From DATGHS01 sp035307785 (GTDB lineage: Bacteria > Planctomycetota > Planctomycetia > Gemmatales > Gemmataceae): 5,260 nt of DNA. Positions 1 to 5,260 of the stretch are shown here, piece after piece. The DNA lies in the NCBI GenBank assembly GCA_035307785.1, contig DATGHS010000581.1, positions 1 through 5,260 of the forward strand, read 5' to 3'. Position numbers and translations under genes: made by a program. Position 1 is the first letter of the stretch. Every line of letters begins with the position of its first letter. The notes under the pieces were generated by a model. It saw only the letters and a list, made by a program, of their open reading frames with translations. It was not told where the DNA came from and searched no databases.

Positions 1-560
1 ACGCGAAGCCAACTTGTTTCGCGACTTTACGGCCAGGATTGGATCAGCGCACGATCACCATCAGCGGCGCCAGCAAGAGCTACGCGATGACCGGCTGGCG
101 CATGGGCTGGGCGGTGGGGCCTGATCATGTCATCAAGGCGATGGGCAATGTGCAGAGCCAGCAGACCAGTTGCCCGAGCAGCGTGAGTCAGTACGCCCTG
201 CTGGCGGCGCTGACCGGACCACAAGACTGCGTGGCCGAAATGCGGCGCGAGTTCGAGAAGCGGCGAAATCTGGTTTGCCGGAAACTAAGCGAGATTCCGG
301 GCGTGCGCTTCCCGCAACCCGACGGGGCCTTTTACGTGTTCTTCCACGTGTCGGAATACTTTGGGAAAAAGTTGCCGGGTGGTCCATTCACCGATTCGGC
401 CGGCTTTTGCCGTGCGGCATTGGAATCAGCCCGCGTAAACCTGGTGCCGGGCTCAGCCTTCGGTTGCGAGGGCTATGCGCGCTTGTCCTTCGCCGCCAGC
501 ACGCAGGAGTTGGAGCAGGGCTTGAACCAATTGGCCCAATGGTTGCAATCTTCAAAATGA
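1..560 (+). CDS. Class I/II PLP-dependent aminotransferase, aspartate aminotransferase-like (C-terminal part)
   Basis: This is the C-terminal part of a fold-type I aminotransferase that moves an amino group between an amino acid and a 2-oxo acid using pyridoxal phosphate, presumably in the cytoplasm. The frame is open from base 3, so the start lies outside the window; about 185 residues are visible of a family length near 390-400. The visible part begins with FATLRPGL, then SGASKSYAMTGWRMGW, which holds the Schiff-base lysine (codon 75-77) and the phosphate-binding arginine (codon 99-101). The motif PDGAFYVF follows, and near the end VPGSAFG and YARLSFA. The Arg of the last motif (codon 480-482) matches the substrate alpha-carboxylate-binding arginine of aspartate aminotransferases. 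The TTG at 39 is an internal Leu codon, not a start. The layout resembles bacterial subgroup I-gamma aspartate aminotransferases, but the exact amino donor cannot be read from this half. The next gene lies 109 bases downstream on the same strand. Confidence 0.93.
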   Translation, partial: AKPTCFATLRPGLDQRTITISGASKSYAMTGWRMGWAVGPDHVIKAMGNVQSQQTSCPSSVSQYALLAALTGPQDCVAEMRREFEKRRNLVCRKLSEIPGVRFPQPDGAFYVFFHVSEYFGKKLPGGPFTDSAGFCRAALESARVNLVPGSAFGCEGYARLSFAASTQELEQGLNQLAQWLQSSK

Positions 561-574
561 GCGTAGGAGACTGG

Positions 575-632
575 TAGCGGAATCCTCAAGAATTCCGATG
601 TGGCGAAGTCGGAATTCTTGAGAATTCCGCTA
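575..632. repeat. Nested palindromic repeat (REP/MITE-like), 24-nt arms
   Basis: Bases 575-598 and 609-632 are inverted copies of each other, matching at 23 of 24 positions around a 10-nt loop (599-608). Each arm is also a palindrome by itself: 610-629 has 9-bp arms (CGGAATTCT/AGAATTCCG) around TG, and 578-597 is the same with one mismatch. The single substitution C584 breaks both symmetries; with T there the element would be a perfect four-fold repeat of the GGAATTC unit. It starts 14 bases after the aminotransferase stop. No T-run follows either side, so it is not a standard intrinsic terminator. It could be a mobile palindromic element, an mRNA-stabilising or processing hairpin, or a protein binding site. 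Confidence 0.85.
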
Positions 633-659
633 AGGCCCAACAAGAAGCCGACAGACTGT

Positions 660-664
660 GAGGA
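660..664 (+). promoter_or_regulatory. Ribosome binding site deciding the start of the cyclodeaminase-family gene
   Basis: GAGGA lies five bases before ATG 670. It supports ATG 670 over the in-frame GTG 658, because the Shine-Dalgarno bases would lie inside the coding region if GTG 658 were used. The protein from ATG 670 begins MPVLYLTEDDV, which fits the usual family N-terminus. Confidence 0.7.
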
Positions 665-669
665 CAACA

Positions 670-1626
670 ATGCCGGTCCTTTACCTGACCGAAGACGACG
701 TGCGGCGCGTGCTGACGATGGACATGGCGATGGAAGCCGTCGAGCTCGGGTTGAAAAAAGTCGCCATTGATGAAGCCGTGAACATTCCGCGTTCGCGCTG
801 CCAAACCGATCACGCGATGCTGCACGTGATGTCGGCCGCGGGCAAGACATTGGGCGTGCTGGGGTTTAAAGCATACGTAACGACAAAATCGGCTGCCCGC
901 TTTCACTTTCATCTCTTCGATGGCCGCAGCGGCGAACATTTGTGCTGGATGCATGCCGATTATCTCGGCCAGGTGCGTACCGGTGCGGCTAGCGGCGTCG
1001 CGACCAAGTATATGGCCCGGCAGGATTCCACGCGCCTGGGCATGTTCGGCTCCGGCAAGCAGGCGCGAACGCAGGTGCAAGCGATTTGCAAGGTCCGTTC
1101 TATCGCACGCGTCCACGTTTTCTCACCGAACGAAGAGCGCCGCAAGACGTTTGCCCGCGAGATGAGTGAATTGTGCAACACCGAAGTAGTTCCCGCCGCC
1201 AGGCCCGAGGAGGCTGCACGTAACATGGACATTGTGACCACCGCCACAACGAGCCGCGAGCCGGTGTTGTTCGGCGACTGGCTCGCGCAAGGAACACACC
1301 TGAACATCATTGGCTCCAACTTTCTCGGCAAGGCCGAGATTGACTTACAGACCGTCCGGCGCTGCAAGCGGATCGTCGTTGACAGCAAGGATCAGGCCCG
1401 GCTGGAGGCGGGCGACCTGCGGCCGGCCCTGGAAGAAGGCGTGCTCCATTTTGCCGAAGTGCAGGAACTCGGACAAATCATCGCGGGCCGTTACCGGGGG
1501 CGCGAGCATGCCGAAGATATCACGATGTTCAAGTCGCTTGGCATCGGCATCGAAGATGTGGCGACCGCGGCCAAGGTATACGCCAAGGCGAAGGAAATGG
1601 GCGTGGGAAGGATGTTGGAGGTTTAA
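670..1626 (+). CDS. Ornithine cyclodeaminase/mu-crystallin family NAD(P)-binding enzyme
   Basis: A complete 318-residue member of the family that includes ornithine cyclodeaminase, archaeal alanine dehydrogenase and the ketimine reductase mu-crystallin; usual length is about 310-350. The N-terminal substrate-binding part (about 1-115) has IPRSR (40s), GFKAYV with Lys67 and GQVRTGAASGVATKYMA with Arg103, matching the substrate-carboxylate-binding Arg, Lys and Arg of ornithine cyclodeaminase. The Rossmann domain opens with GSGKQA at 127-132. The segment IGSNFLGKAEID (214-225) aligns with the catalytic-Asp loop, but position 217 is Asn rather than Asp, so true ornithine cyclisation to proline is doubtful. 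Near the C-terminus ITMFKSLGIGIEDVATA (284-300) is the conserved family signature. An in-frame GTG at 658 would add four residues; ATG 670 is preferred for its ribosome binding site. The gene follows the aminotransferase on the same strand and may use its product. A dehydrogenase or imine reductase role is the safest reading; the substrate is unknown. Confidence 0.92.
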   Translation: MPVLYLTEDDVRRVLTMDMAMEAVELGLKKVAIDEAVNIPRSRCQTDHAMLHVMSAAGKTLGVLGFKAYVTTKSAARFHFHLFDGRSGEHLCWMHADYLGQVRTGAASGVATKYMARQDSTRLGMFGSGKQARTQVQAICKVRSIARVHVFSPNEERRKTFAREMSELCNTEVVPAARPEEAARNMDIVTTATTSREPVLFGDWLAQGTHLNIIGSNFLGKAEIDLQTVRRCKRIVVDSKDQARLEAGDLRPALEEGVLHFAEVQELGQIIAGRYRGREHAEDITMFKSLGIGIEDVATAAKVYAKAKEMGVGRMLEV

Positions 1627-1685
1627 GTTCGTAGTTCCGCTCTTCAGACCGAAGCCGAAACCCACCTAAAGGCGGTACTACGAAC
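1627..1685. repeat. Inverted-repeat element filling the convergent intergenic gap
   Basis: GTTCGTAGTTCCGC (1627-1640) and GCGGTACTACGAAC (1672-1685) are inverted copies matching at 13 of 14 positions. A smaller hairpin sits inside: on the minus strand CCGCC-TTTA-GGTGG (1675-1662) pairs with one G-U, and a weaker imperfect dyad lies at 1637-1651. The element starts on the base after the TAA of the plus-strand gene and ends three bases before the end of the opposing gene, taking up 59 of the 62 gap bases. It could fold in both transcripts and act as a two-way 3'-end element, though there is no good T-run. Its build (terminal inverted repeats around smaller dyads) also suggests a short non-autonomous mobile repeat. 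Confidence 0.75.
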
Positions 1686-1688
1686 AGA

Positions 1689-3368
1689 TCAATACCCGCT
1701 CGCCTTGCCGTGAATTCGCTTATCCGCCGCGCCGTAGTACAACCCCGTCTTGGGATCGATCCAAATCGAATGCGCGTCGCCCTGTTTTGCTCCTCCCAGC
1801 TTGTGGCCAAGCGCTAGAAGCTCTTTGCGGATCCCCAGGGGCGTGTCGCCTTCCATCACGAGTTCATCCGGAAACCAGGCATGGTGCATGCGCGGAGCGT
1901 CCACGGCATCGCGAATGTTCATGTCGAAATCGATTACGTTTACCGTGACGCACAGTACCGTGTTGATAATCGTTCGGCTGCCGGGGCTGCCGGTGATCAG
2001 CAGCGGCTTGCCGTCCTTGGCCACGATAGTCGGCGTCATCGAGCTGAGCATGCGCTTTCTGGGCGCAATCTGGTTGGGCGACGTACCGATCTGGCCATAG
2101 CGGCTTGTCACACCCGGTTTCCAATTGAAGTCCGACATTTCGTTATTGAGCAAGAACCCGGCGCCGCGGACGACGATCTTCGAGCCGTAGCTGTGTTCGA
2201 GCGTGTAGGTGTTGGAGACGGCCATGCCGTCGCGGTCAATAATTGAAAAATGTGTCGTGTTGTCGGATTCTTTCGAAAGTGGAATGTCCTTGGCCAAATC
2301 TTCGCTCCTGGTCACCCGATCGAGCGGAATGCTCTTGGCCAACTCGCGGGCATATTCCTTCGTCGTCAACCTGGCCGGGATTTCAACGAACGCGTCATCG
2401 CCGAGATAGCGGGCCCGGTCACAATAGGCCCGCTGCATTGCTTCGGCCATGAGATGGCAGGTCTTGGCGGAGTAGCGGCCCTCTTTGCGCAGGTCGAAGT
2501 TTTCCAGGATATTCAGCATTTCGACGAGGCAAGTGCCACCCGAACTCGGCAGCGGCGGAGCGGAAATGTCATAACCACGGTAGTTGCCATGGATTGGCTT
2601 TCGCTCGTGAGCCTGGTAATGCGCCAAGTCTTGCTTGGTGACCAATCCGCCGCCCGATTTCATCTCGGCAACGATCTGATCGGCAATCGGGCCCGTGTAA
2701 AAAGCATCCGGGCCCTTTTCGGCAATTAGGCGAAGCGTCTTCGCCAGGTCGGGCTGAACGAGCCGATCGCCGGCCTGCCATTGATCTTTCCCGCCATTCT
2801 TCCCGTAGACTCGCAGCAATTCCGGAAAGCCTTCGGGCTTGGCAAGGACTTCATTCAGCGATCTCGCGAGCGAAGAATCCATTACGAAGCCGTCGTCGGC
2901 CAGCCGGATTGCAGGCAGCACGAGATCCTTCCATGGCAGCTTGCCAAATCGCTCGTGAGCCAAAGCGAGCCCCCGTACGGTGCCGGGCACGCCAACGACG
3001 TTGTGCTTGTAGGTGCTTTTCTGATTCACGAACATGTCGGCAGTTGCGGCAGCGGGAGCGCATTCCCGGTATTCGAAAAGTTTAGGCTCCGCTTTCGGCG
3101 GGTAGACTAGCATGAAGCCGCCGCCACCGATGTTCCCGGCTTGCGGGTAGGTCACCGCAAGGGCAAAGGCCGTGGTAACCGCGGCATCGACTGCATTGCC
3201 GCCTTTGCGCAGTATTTCGACACCCGCGTCGGACGCTTCCGGTGAGACCGAGACAACCATGCCATTACGGGCTTCGACCGCGGGCTCGGCGGCGAAGAGC
3301 GAACTCGCGAGCACCAAGCAAAACATTGCCGAGAGAGCGAGGACGCATTGCAATCTCTTAAGAAGCAT
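1689..3368 (-). CDS. ggt: Gamma-glutamyltransferase (glutathione hydrolase) precursor, exported
   Basis: Ntn-hydrolase that cleaves or transfers the gamma-glutamyl group of glutathione and related compounds. From ATG 3368 it has 559 residues (E. coli enzyme about 580). The start MLLKRLQ leads into a hydrophobic stretch ending SSLFA-AEP, a typical Sec signal peptide, so it acts outside the cytoplasmic membrane. The large-subunit part shows GGNAVDAAV, GNIGGGGFM and YRECAP, whose Arg (residue 101) matches the gamma-glutamyl carboxylate-binding Arg. The autocleavage site is N-TTHFS, with Thr371 as the expected nucleophile and small-subunit N-terminus. After it come TYTLEHSYG, LLNNEMSDF, the lid-loop region with a Tyr (about 424), LSSM (Ser442-443) and GSPGSR. 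The Glu in TYTLE replaces Asn411 of E. coli, as I recall for Bacillus enzymes, and GSPGS replaces GSPGG. A longer GTG start at 3416 is possible but lacks a ribosome site and would bury the signal peptide. It lies 54 bases after the membrane protein gene on the same strand. Confidence 0.96.
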   Translation of the reverse strand: MLLKRLQCVLALSAMFCLVLASSLFAAEPAVEARNGMVVSVSPEASDAGVEILRKGGNAVDAAVTTAFALAVTYPQAGNIGGGGFMLVYPPKAEPKLFEYRECAPAAATADMFVNQKSTYKHNVVGVPGTVRGLALAHERFGKLPWKDLVLPAIRLADDGFVMDSSLARSLNEVLAKPEGFPELLRVYGKNGGKDQWQAGDRLVQPDLAKTLRLIAEKGPDAFYTGPIADQIVAEMKSGGGLVTKQDLAHYQAHERKPIHGNYRGYDISAPPLPSSGGTCLVEMLNILENFDLRKEGRYSAKTCHLMAEAMQRAYCDRARYLGDDAFVEIPARLTTKEYARELAKSIPLDRVTRSEDLAKDIPLSKESDNTTHFSIIDRDGMAVSNTYTLEHSYGSKIVVRGAGFLLNNEMSDFNWKPGVTSRYGQIGTSPNQIAPRKRMLSSMTPTIVAKDGKPLLITGSPGSRTIINTVLCVTVNVIDFDMNIRDAVDAPRMHHAWFPDELVMEGDTPLGIRKELLALGHKLGGAKQGDAHSIWIDPKTGLYYGAADKRIHGKASGY

Positions 3369-3375
3369 GCAAAAG

Positions 3376-3380
3376 TCTCC
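3376..3380 (-). promoter_or_regulatory. Ribosome binding site of the gamma-glutamyltransferase gene
   Basis: On the minus strand GGAGA lies seven bases before ATG 3368. This spacing fixes the start at the signal-peptide methionine rather than at the in-frame GTG 3416. It sits seven bases downstream of the 3388-3417 hairpin, close enough for the hairpin to affect ribosome access. Confidence 0.75.
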
Positions 3381-3387
3381 GAATTGC

Positions 3388-3417
3388 CGTGGGACAAGAT
3401 TCCTATCCTGTCCCACG
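3388..3417 (-). repeat. 13-bp hairpin between membrane protein gene and gamma-glutamyltransferase
   Basis: On the minus strand CGTGGGACAGGAT and ATCTTGTCCCACG pair over 13 positions (12 Watson-Crick, one G-U) around the tetraloop AGGA. On the DNA level 3388-3396 and 3409-3417 are perfect 9-bp arms. It starts five bases after the TGA of the upstream gene and ends seven bases before the Shine-Dalgarno of the next. No T-run follows, so it is not a classical terminator. It could be an intercistronic processing or stability element, an attenuating 5' leader hairpin, or one copy of a dispersed palindromic repeat. Confidence 0.7.
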
Positions 3418-3422
3418 TCAGG

Positions 3423-5260
3423 TCACTTCACCACCGGCAGCAGATCGGGCACATGCGGATAATTTGGGACTGCCAGCCCTACGCCTTCCGCCAATTCGCC
3501 CGTTGAACTTTCCTGGTCGGCGCGATGGAGCCGGGGCGAGCGAAGCAAGCGCTCGAATTGGTAACTGCGAGCGCGGCATTGCGACCAGGTGAATTTCCAC
3601 ATTGTGTTGGCGGCGTCGCGCAGCGGTAGCTCGGCCCATAGCGTGTCGCCAGGATGAAACACAAGCGCGGTCGCTCCTTCCGGAAAAAAGTCATAGGTCG
3701 TTAATCGGCCACGAGCGTCATGGCTGTCGCGTTCTTTGCGGAAAGTGAGCGTGGTGGTATTTTCGCCCACCTTTAAGTAAACGCTCAGTTTGCCGGCAGG
3801 TTGCAAGCCCGTTTTCAAATCATCCGGGATTTGCAGGCGCATGGTCGTCAGGTTCAGCGTGAACTCGGGCGTCTTTAAGAACTTCACGAGTGCAGCAATA
3901 GGCTCTTCGGGCTTAGTCTCGGCCAGTCGCAATAACACCATGGCCAGCGCTTGCCATTCCTGCAACTCGATGGAAGTCGGCGCCCAGACGGCCACCTGTT
4001 GCCAGCGGGACGGCGTTTCCTTGCCATCGCCGGTCGGCAGTAGCTCGTGCAGGACCAGTTGCTGGGCGGGCGCCAATAGGTGCTGGTACGATGTCTCGGC
4101 CGCGGAGCGCGCTTCGGCCGCAACCGCATCCGGAATGTCGGCGCGCGACCAAGTCTGGTAATCGGGATATCTTTCCTTCAACATGTTCAGTCGCTGCGAA
4201 ACCTGCTCCAGGCGAAACGCCGGCTTGTCCGATATTAGAAGCGGCGCCACCCTTTCCAACGCGTCGCCGGCCAAACCGAGCGCCGTACTAATGCCCCGCA
4301 GGCGCTCCAGCTGCCCACGAACCTGCTCCCATTGTTTCCGGGCCGCTTCAACCGTCGAGAATTGAAAAACCGGTTCGTAGGTCAGCGCCGGCTCAGCGGA
4401 AATTGAGCGCGAATCGGGTAACTTGTCCTCTGGACGGAATGGAACCTTACGGGCCTTGGCGAACAAGTCCTCAACCGACATGTGCCACGTCACCCAAGGA
4501 ATGACCACGCGGTCGCCACGGGAATCGGTGAACAGAAACAATCGCTCTCCCTGCACTCGCAGGTCACGATACCATTCCACCAGTTGGCTGACGCCCAGGC
4601 GCATCGCCGCGGCGTCATCGAGCCATTTTTGCCGTAACAGCGCCGCATCGGTCTGCGGCCATTCCTGCTGAAATTCGGCCGGCAACTCCAGTTGATTGCG
4701 CAGTCGGGCTTCCCATTGAGCCAGTTCTTCGTCACTGTGGATCTCCGACAATGGGCGCATTTGGCCCAGCCGTTCGCGGTAGTCGCGGTAGGTCAACAAT
4801 TCGTGAAGTCGGCCGTCCACATAATCGCGGAGTTCGGGAGAGAGCCGATCGAATTCCGGATGCTGGCGAATCTCCGAAAGTTGATTGATTCGATTTTGAA
4901 CCGAGCCGGAAAGACGGGCCGAAGCCGTCTGGCCCTCACTGGTACGATAATCCTCAACGCGGGCGGCCAGCGAAGTCTGGGGCACACGGGGCCGCGTAAG
5001 GTACAGTGCCAGGCCGGTGCCCGACAACGCGCCGAACAACACCGCCACGCTCAATACGATGGCGAGAAGTCGGCGCTGCGAACGCCTGGCCCGCTGGCGG
5101 TAATCACCAGCTCGCAGCAGCGCGTCCCGGAACAATTCGGCGACGCCAAAAGGCTCGCGCGGTTGCCCCGGCGAATTCGCCAATGCCGGCCGCTTCACGG
5201 CGGTGGCAAACACATGCAAATCGATGGTGCCGAAGCCCACCAGATCCTCTCCTTCATCCT
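3423..5260 (-). CDS. Large single-pass membrane protein of unknown function (5'-truncated by window edge)
   Basis: I do not recognise a named family. The frame stays open to the window edge (reading DEGEDL before GTG 5240), so the true start probably lies outside. GTG 5240 is the alternative, with AAGGAG eight bases before it, giving 605 residues, the numbering used here. Residues 1-57 are polar and end in a strongly basic run (RQRARRSQRR). One transmembrane helix follows at about 58-81 (LLAIVLSVAVLFG and on), then Arg-rich and Pro-containing sequence. By the positive-inside rule the N-terminus is cytoplasmic and the roughly 520-residue remainder is extracytoplasmic. Residues about 90-450 are mostly charged, helix-forming and partly coiled-coil-like (for example 300-320 and 345-360), with a short beta-like patch near 233-250. 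Residues about 465-560 look beta-rich (SVYLKVGENTTTLTFRKE, TALVFHPGDTLWAELPL). A missing N-terminal domain, such as a GTPase, is possible but unseen. The gene ends 54 bases before the gamma-glutamyltransferase start and is likely co-transcribed with it. Confidence 0.8.
   Translation of the reverse strand, partial: DEGEDLVGFGTIDLHVFATAVKRPALANSPGQPREPFGVAELFRDALLRAGDYRQRARRSQRRLLAIVLSVAVLFGALSGTGLALYLTRPRVPQTSLAARVEDYRTSEGQTASARLSGSVQNRINQLSEIRQHPEFDRLSPELRDYVDGRLHELLTYRDYRERLGQMRPLSEIHSDEELAQWEARLRNQLELPAEFQQEWPQTDAALLRQKWLDDAAAMRLGVSQLVEWYRDLRVQGERLFLFTDSRGDRVVIPWVTWHMSVEDLFAKARKVPFRPEDKLPDSRSISAEPALTYEPVFQFSTVEAARKQWEQVRGQLERLRGISTALGLAGDALERVAPLLISDKPAFRLEQVSQRLNMLKERYPDYQTWSRADIPDAVAAEARSAAETSYQHLLAPAQQLVLHELLPTGDGKETPSRWQQVAVWAPTSIELQEWQALAMVLLRLAETKPEEPIAALVKFLKTPEFTLNLTTMRLQIPDDLKTGLQPAGKLSVYLKVGENTTTLTFRKERDSHDARGRLTTYDFFPEGATALVFHPGDTLWAELPLRDAANTMWKFTWSQCRARSYQFERLLRSPRLHRADQESSTGELAEGVGLAVPNYPHVPDLLPVVK

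Noticed and set aside
39..560. TTG at 39 as the start of a short 173-residue protein
   Set aside because: The upstream frame stays open to the window edge and reads FATLRPGL, which continues the aminotransferase fold; the TTG is an internal Leu just before the PLP-lysine motif.
575..632. Rho-independent terminator after the aminotransferase
   Set aside because: The stem is strong but too long and AT-rich in sequence symmetry for a typical terminator, and no T-run follows on either strand.
618..645. TTGAGA as a -35 box for the cyclodeaminase-family gene
   Set aside because: It is part of the palindrome arm and no convincing -10 hexamer follows at 16-18 bases.
586..1116. 176-residue open frame on the minus strand opposite the cyclodeaminase-family gene
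   Set aside because: It lies within a clearly homologous plus-strand gene and crosses the palindrome; composition is that of an antisense shadow, with no motif or ribosome site.
2250..2729. 159-residue plus-strand open frame inside the gamma-glutamyltransferase gene
   Set aside because: Fully antisense to conserved enzyme sequence, with no recognisable domain.
3414..3416. GTG start for a 575-residue gamma-glutamyltransferase
   Set aside because: It sits inside the 13-bp hairpin, has no ribosome binding site and would put 16 extra residues before the signal peptide; ATG 3368 has GGAGA at the right distance.
3790..4161. 123-residue plus-strand open frame opposite the membrane protein gene
   Set aside because: Antisense to a long continuous frame; Ser/Cys/Arg-rich translation typical of a shadow and no supporting signals.

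Overview
This window carries four protein-coding genes, two of them cut by the window edges. It looks like chromosomal DNA of a moderately GC-rich, Gram-negative-type bacterium. A planctomycete of the Pirellulales kind is my best guess. It rests on the style of the large membrane protein and on the palindromic repeats that fill the gaps between genes. It is a recognition-based inference, not a demonstrated assignment. I see no rRNA, tRNA, CRISPR array, transposase gene or phage gene.

Layout. (1) Bases 1-560, plus strand: C-terminal half of a class I/II PLP-dependent aminotransferase of the aspartate aminotransferase type. (2) 561-669: gap with a nested, nearly perfect palindromic element (575-632). 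(3) 670-1626, plus strand: complete ornithine cyclodeaminase/mu-crystallin family NAD(P)-dependent enzyme. (4) 1627-1688: convergent gap almost exactly filled by a second inverted repeat. (5) 1689-3368, minus strand: complete exported gamma-glutamyltransferase. (6) 3369-3422: short gap with a 13-bp hairpin and the gamma-glutamyltransferase ribosome binding site. (7) 3423-5260, minus strand: large unrecognised membrane-anchored protein that runs off the right edge.

How they may work together. The aminotransferase and the cyclodeaminase-family enzyme are co-directional and could share a transcript. Both act on amino acids or on the keto acids and imines derived from them. The gamma-glutamyltransferase lies on the opposite strand, probably co-transcribed with the upstream membrane protein, and would act outside the cytoplasmic membrane on glutathione or other gamma-glutamyl compounds.

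No new multi-gene system is evident. The most notable non-coding signal is that all three intergenic gaps contain a dyad-symmetric element. Two of these are MITE/REP-like in build and bracket the cyclodeaminase-family gene. Within the genes, the cyclodeaminase-family enzyme has Asn where true ornithine cyclodeaminases have the catalytic Asp.
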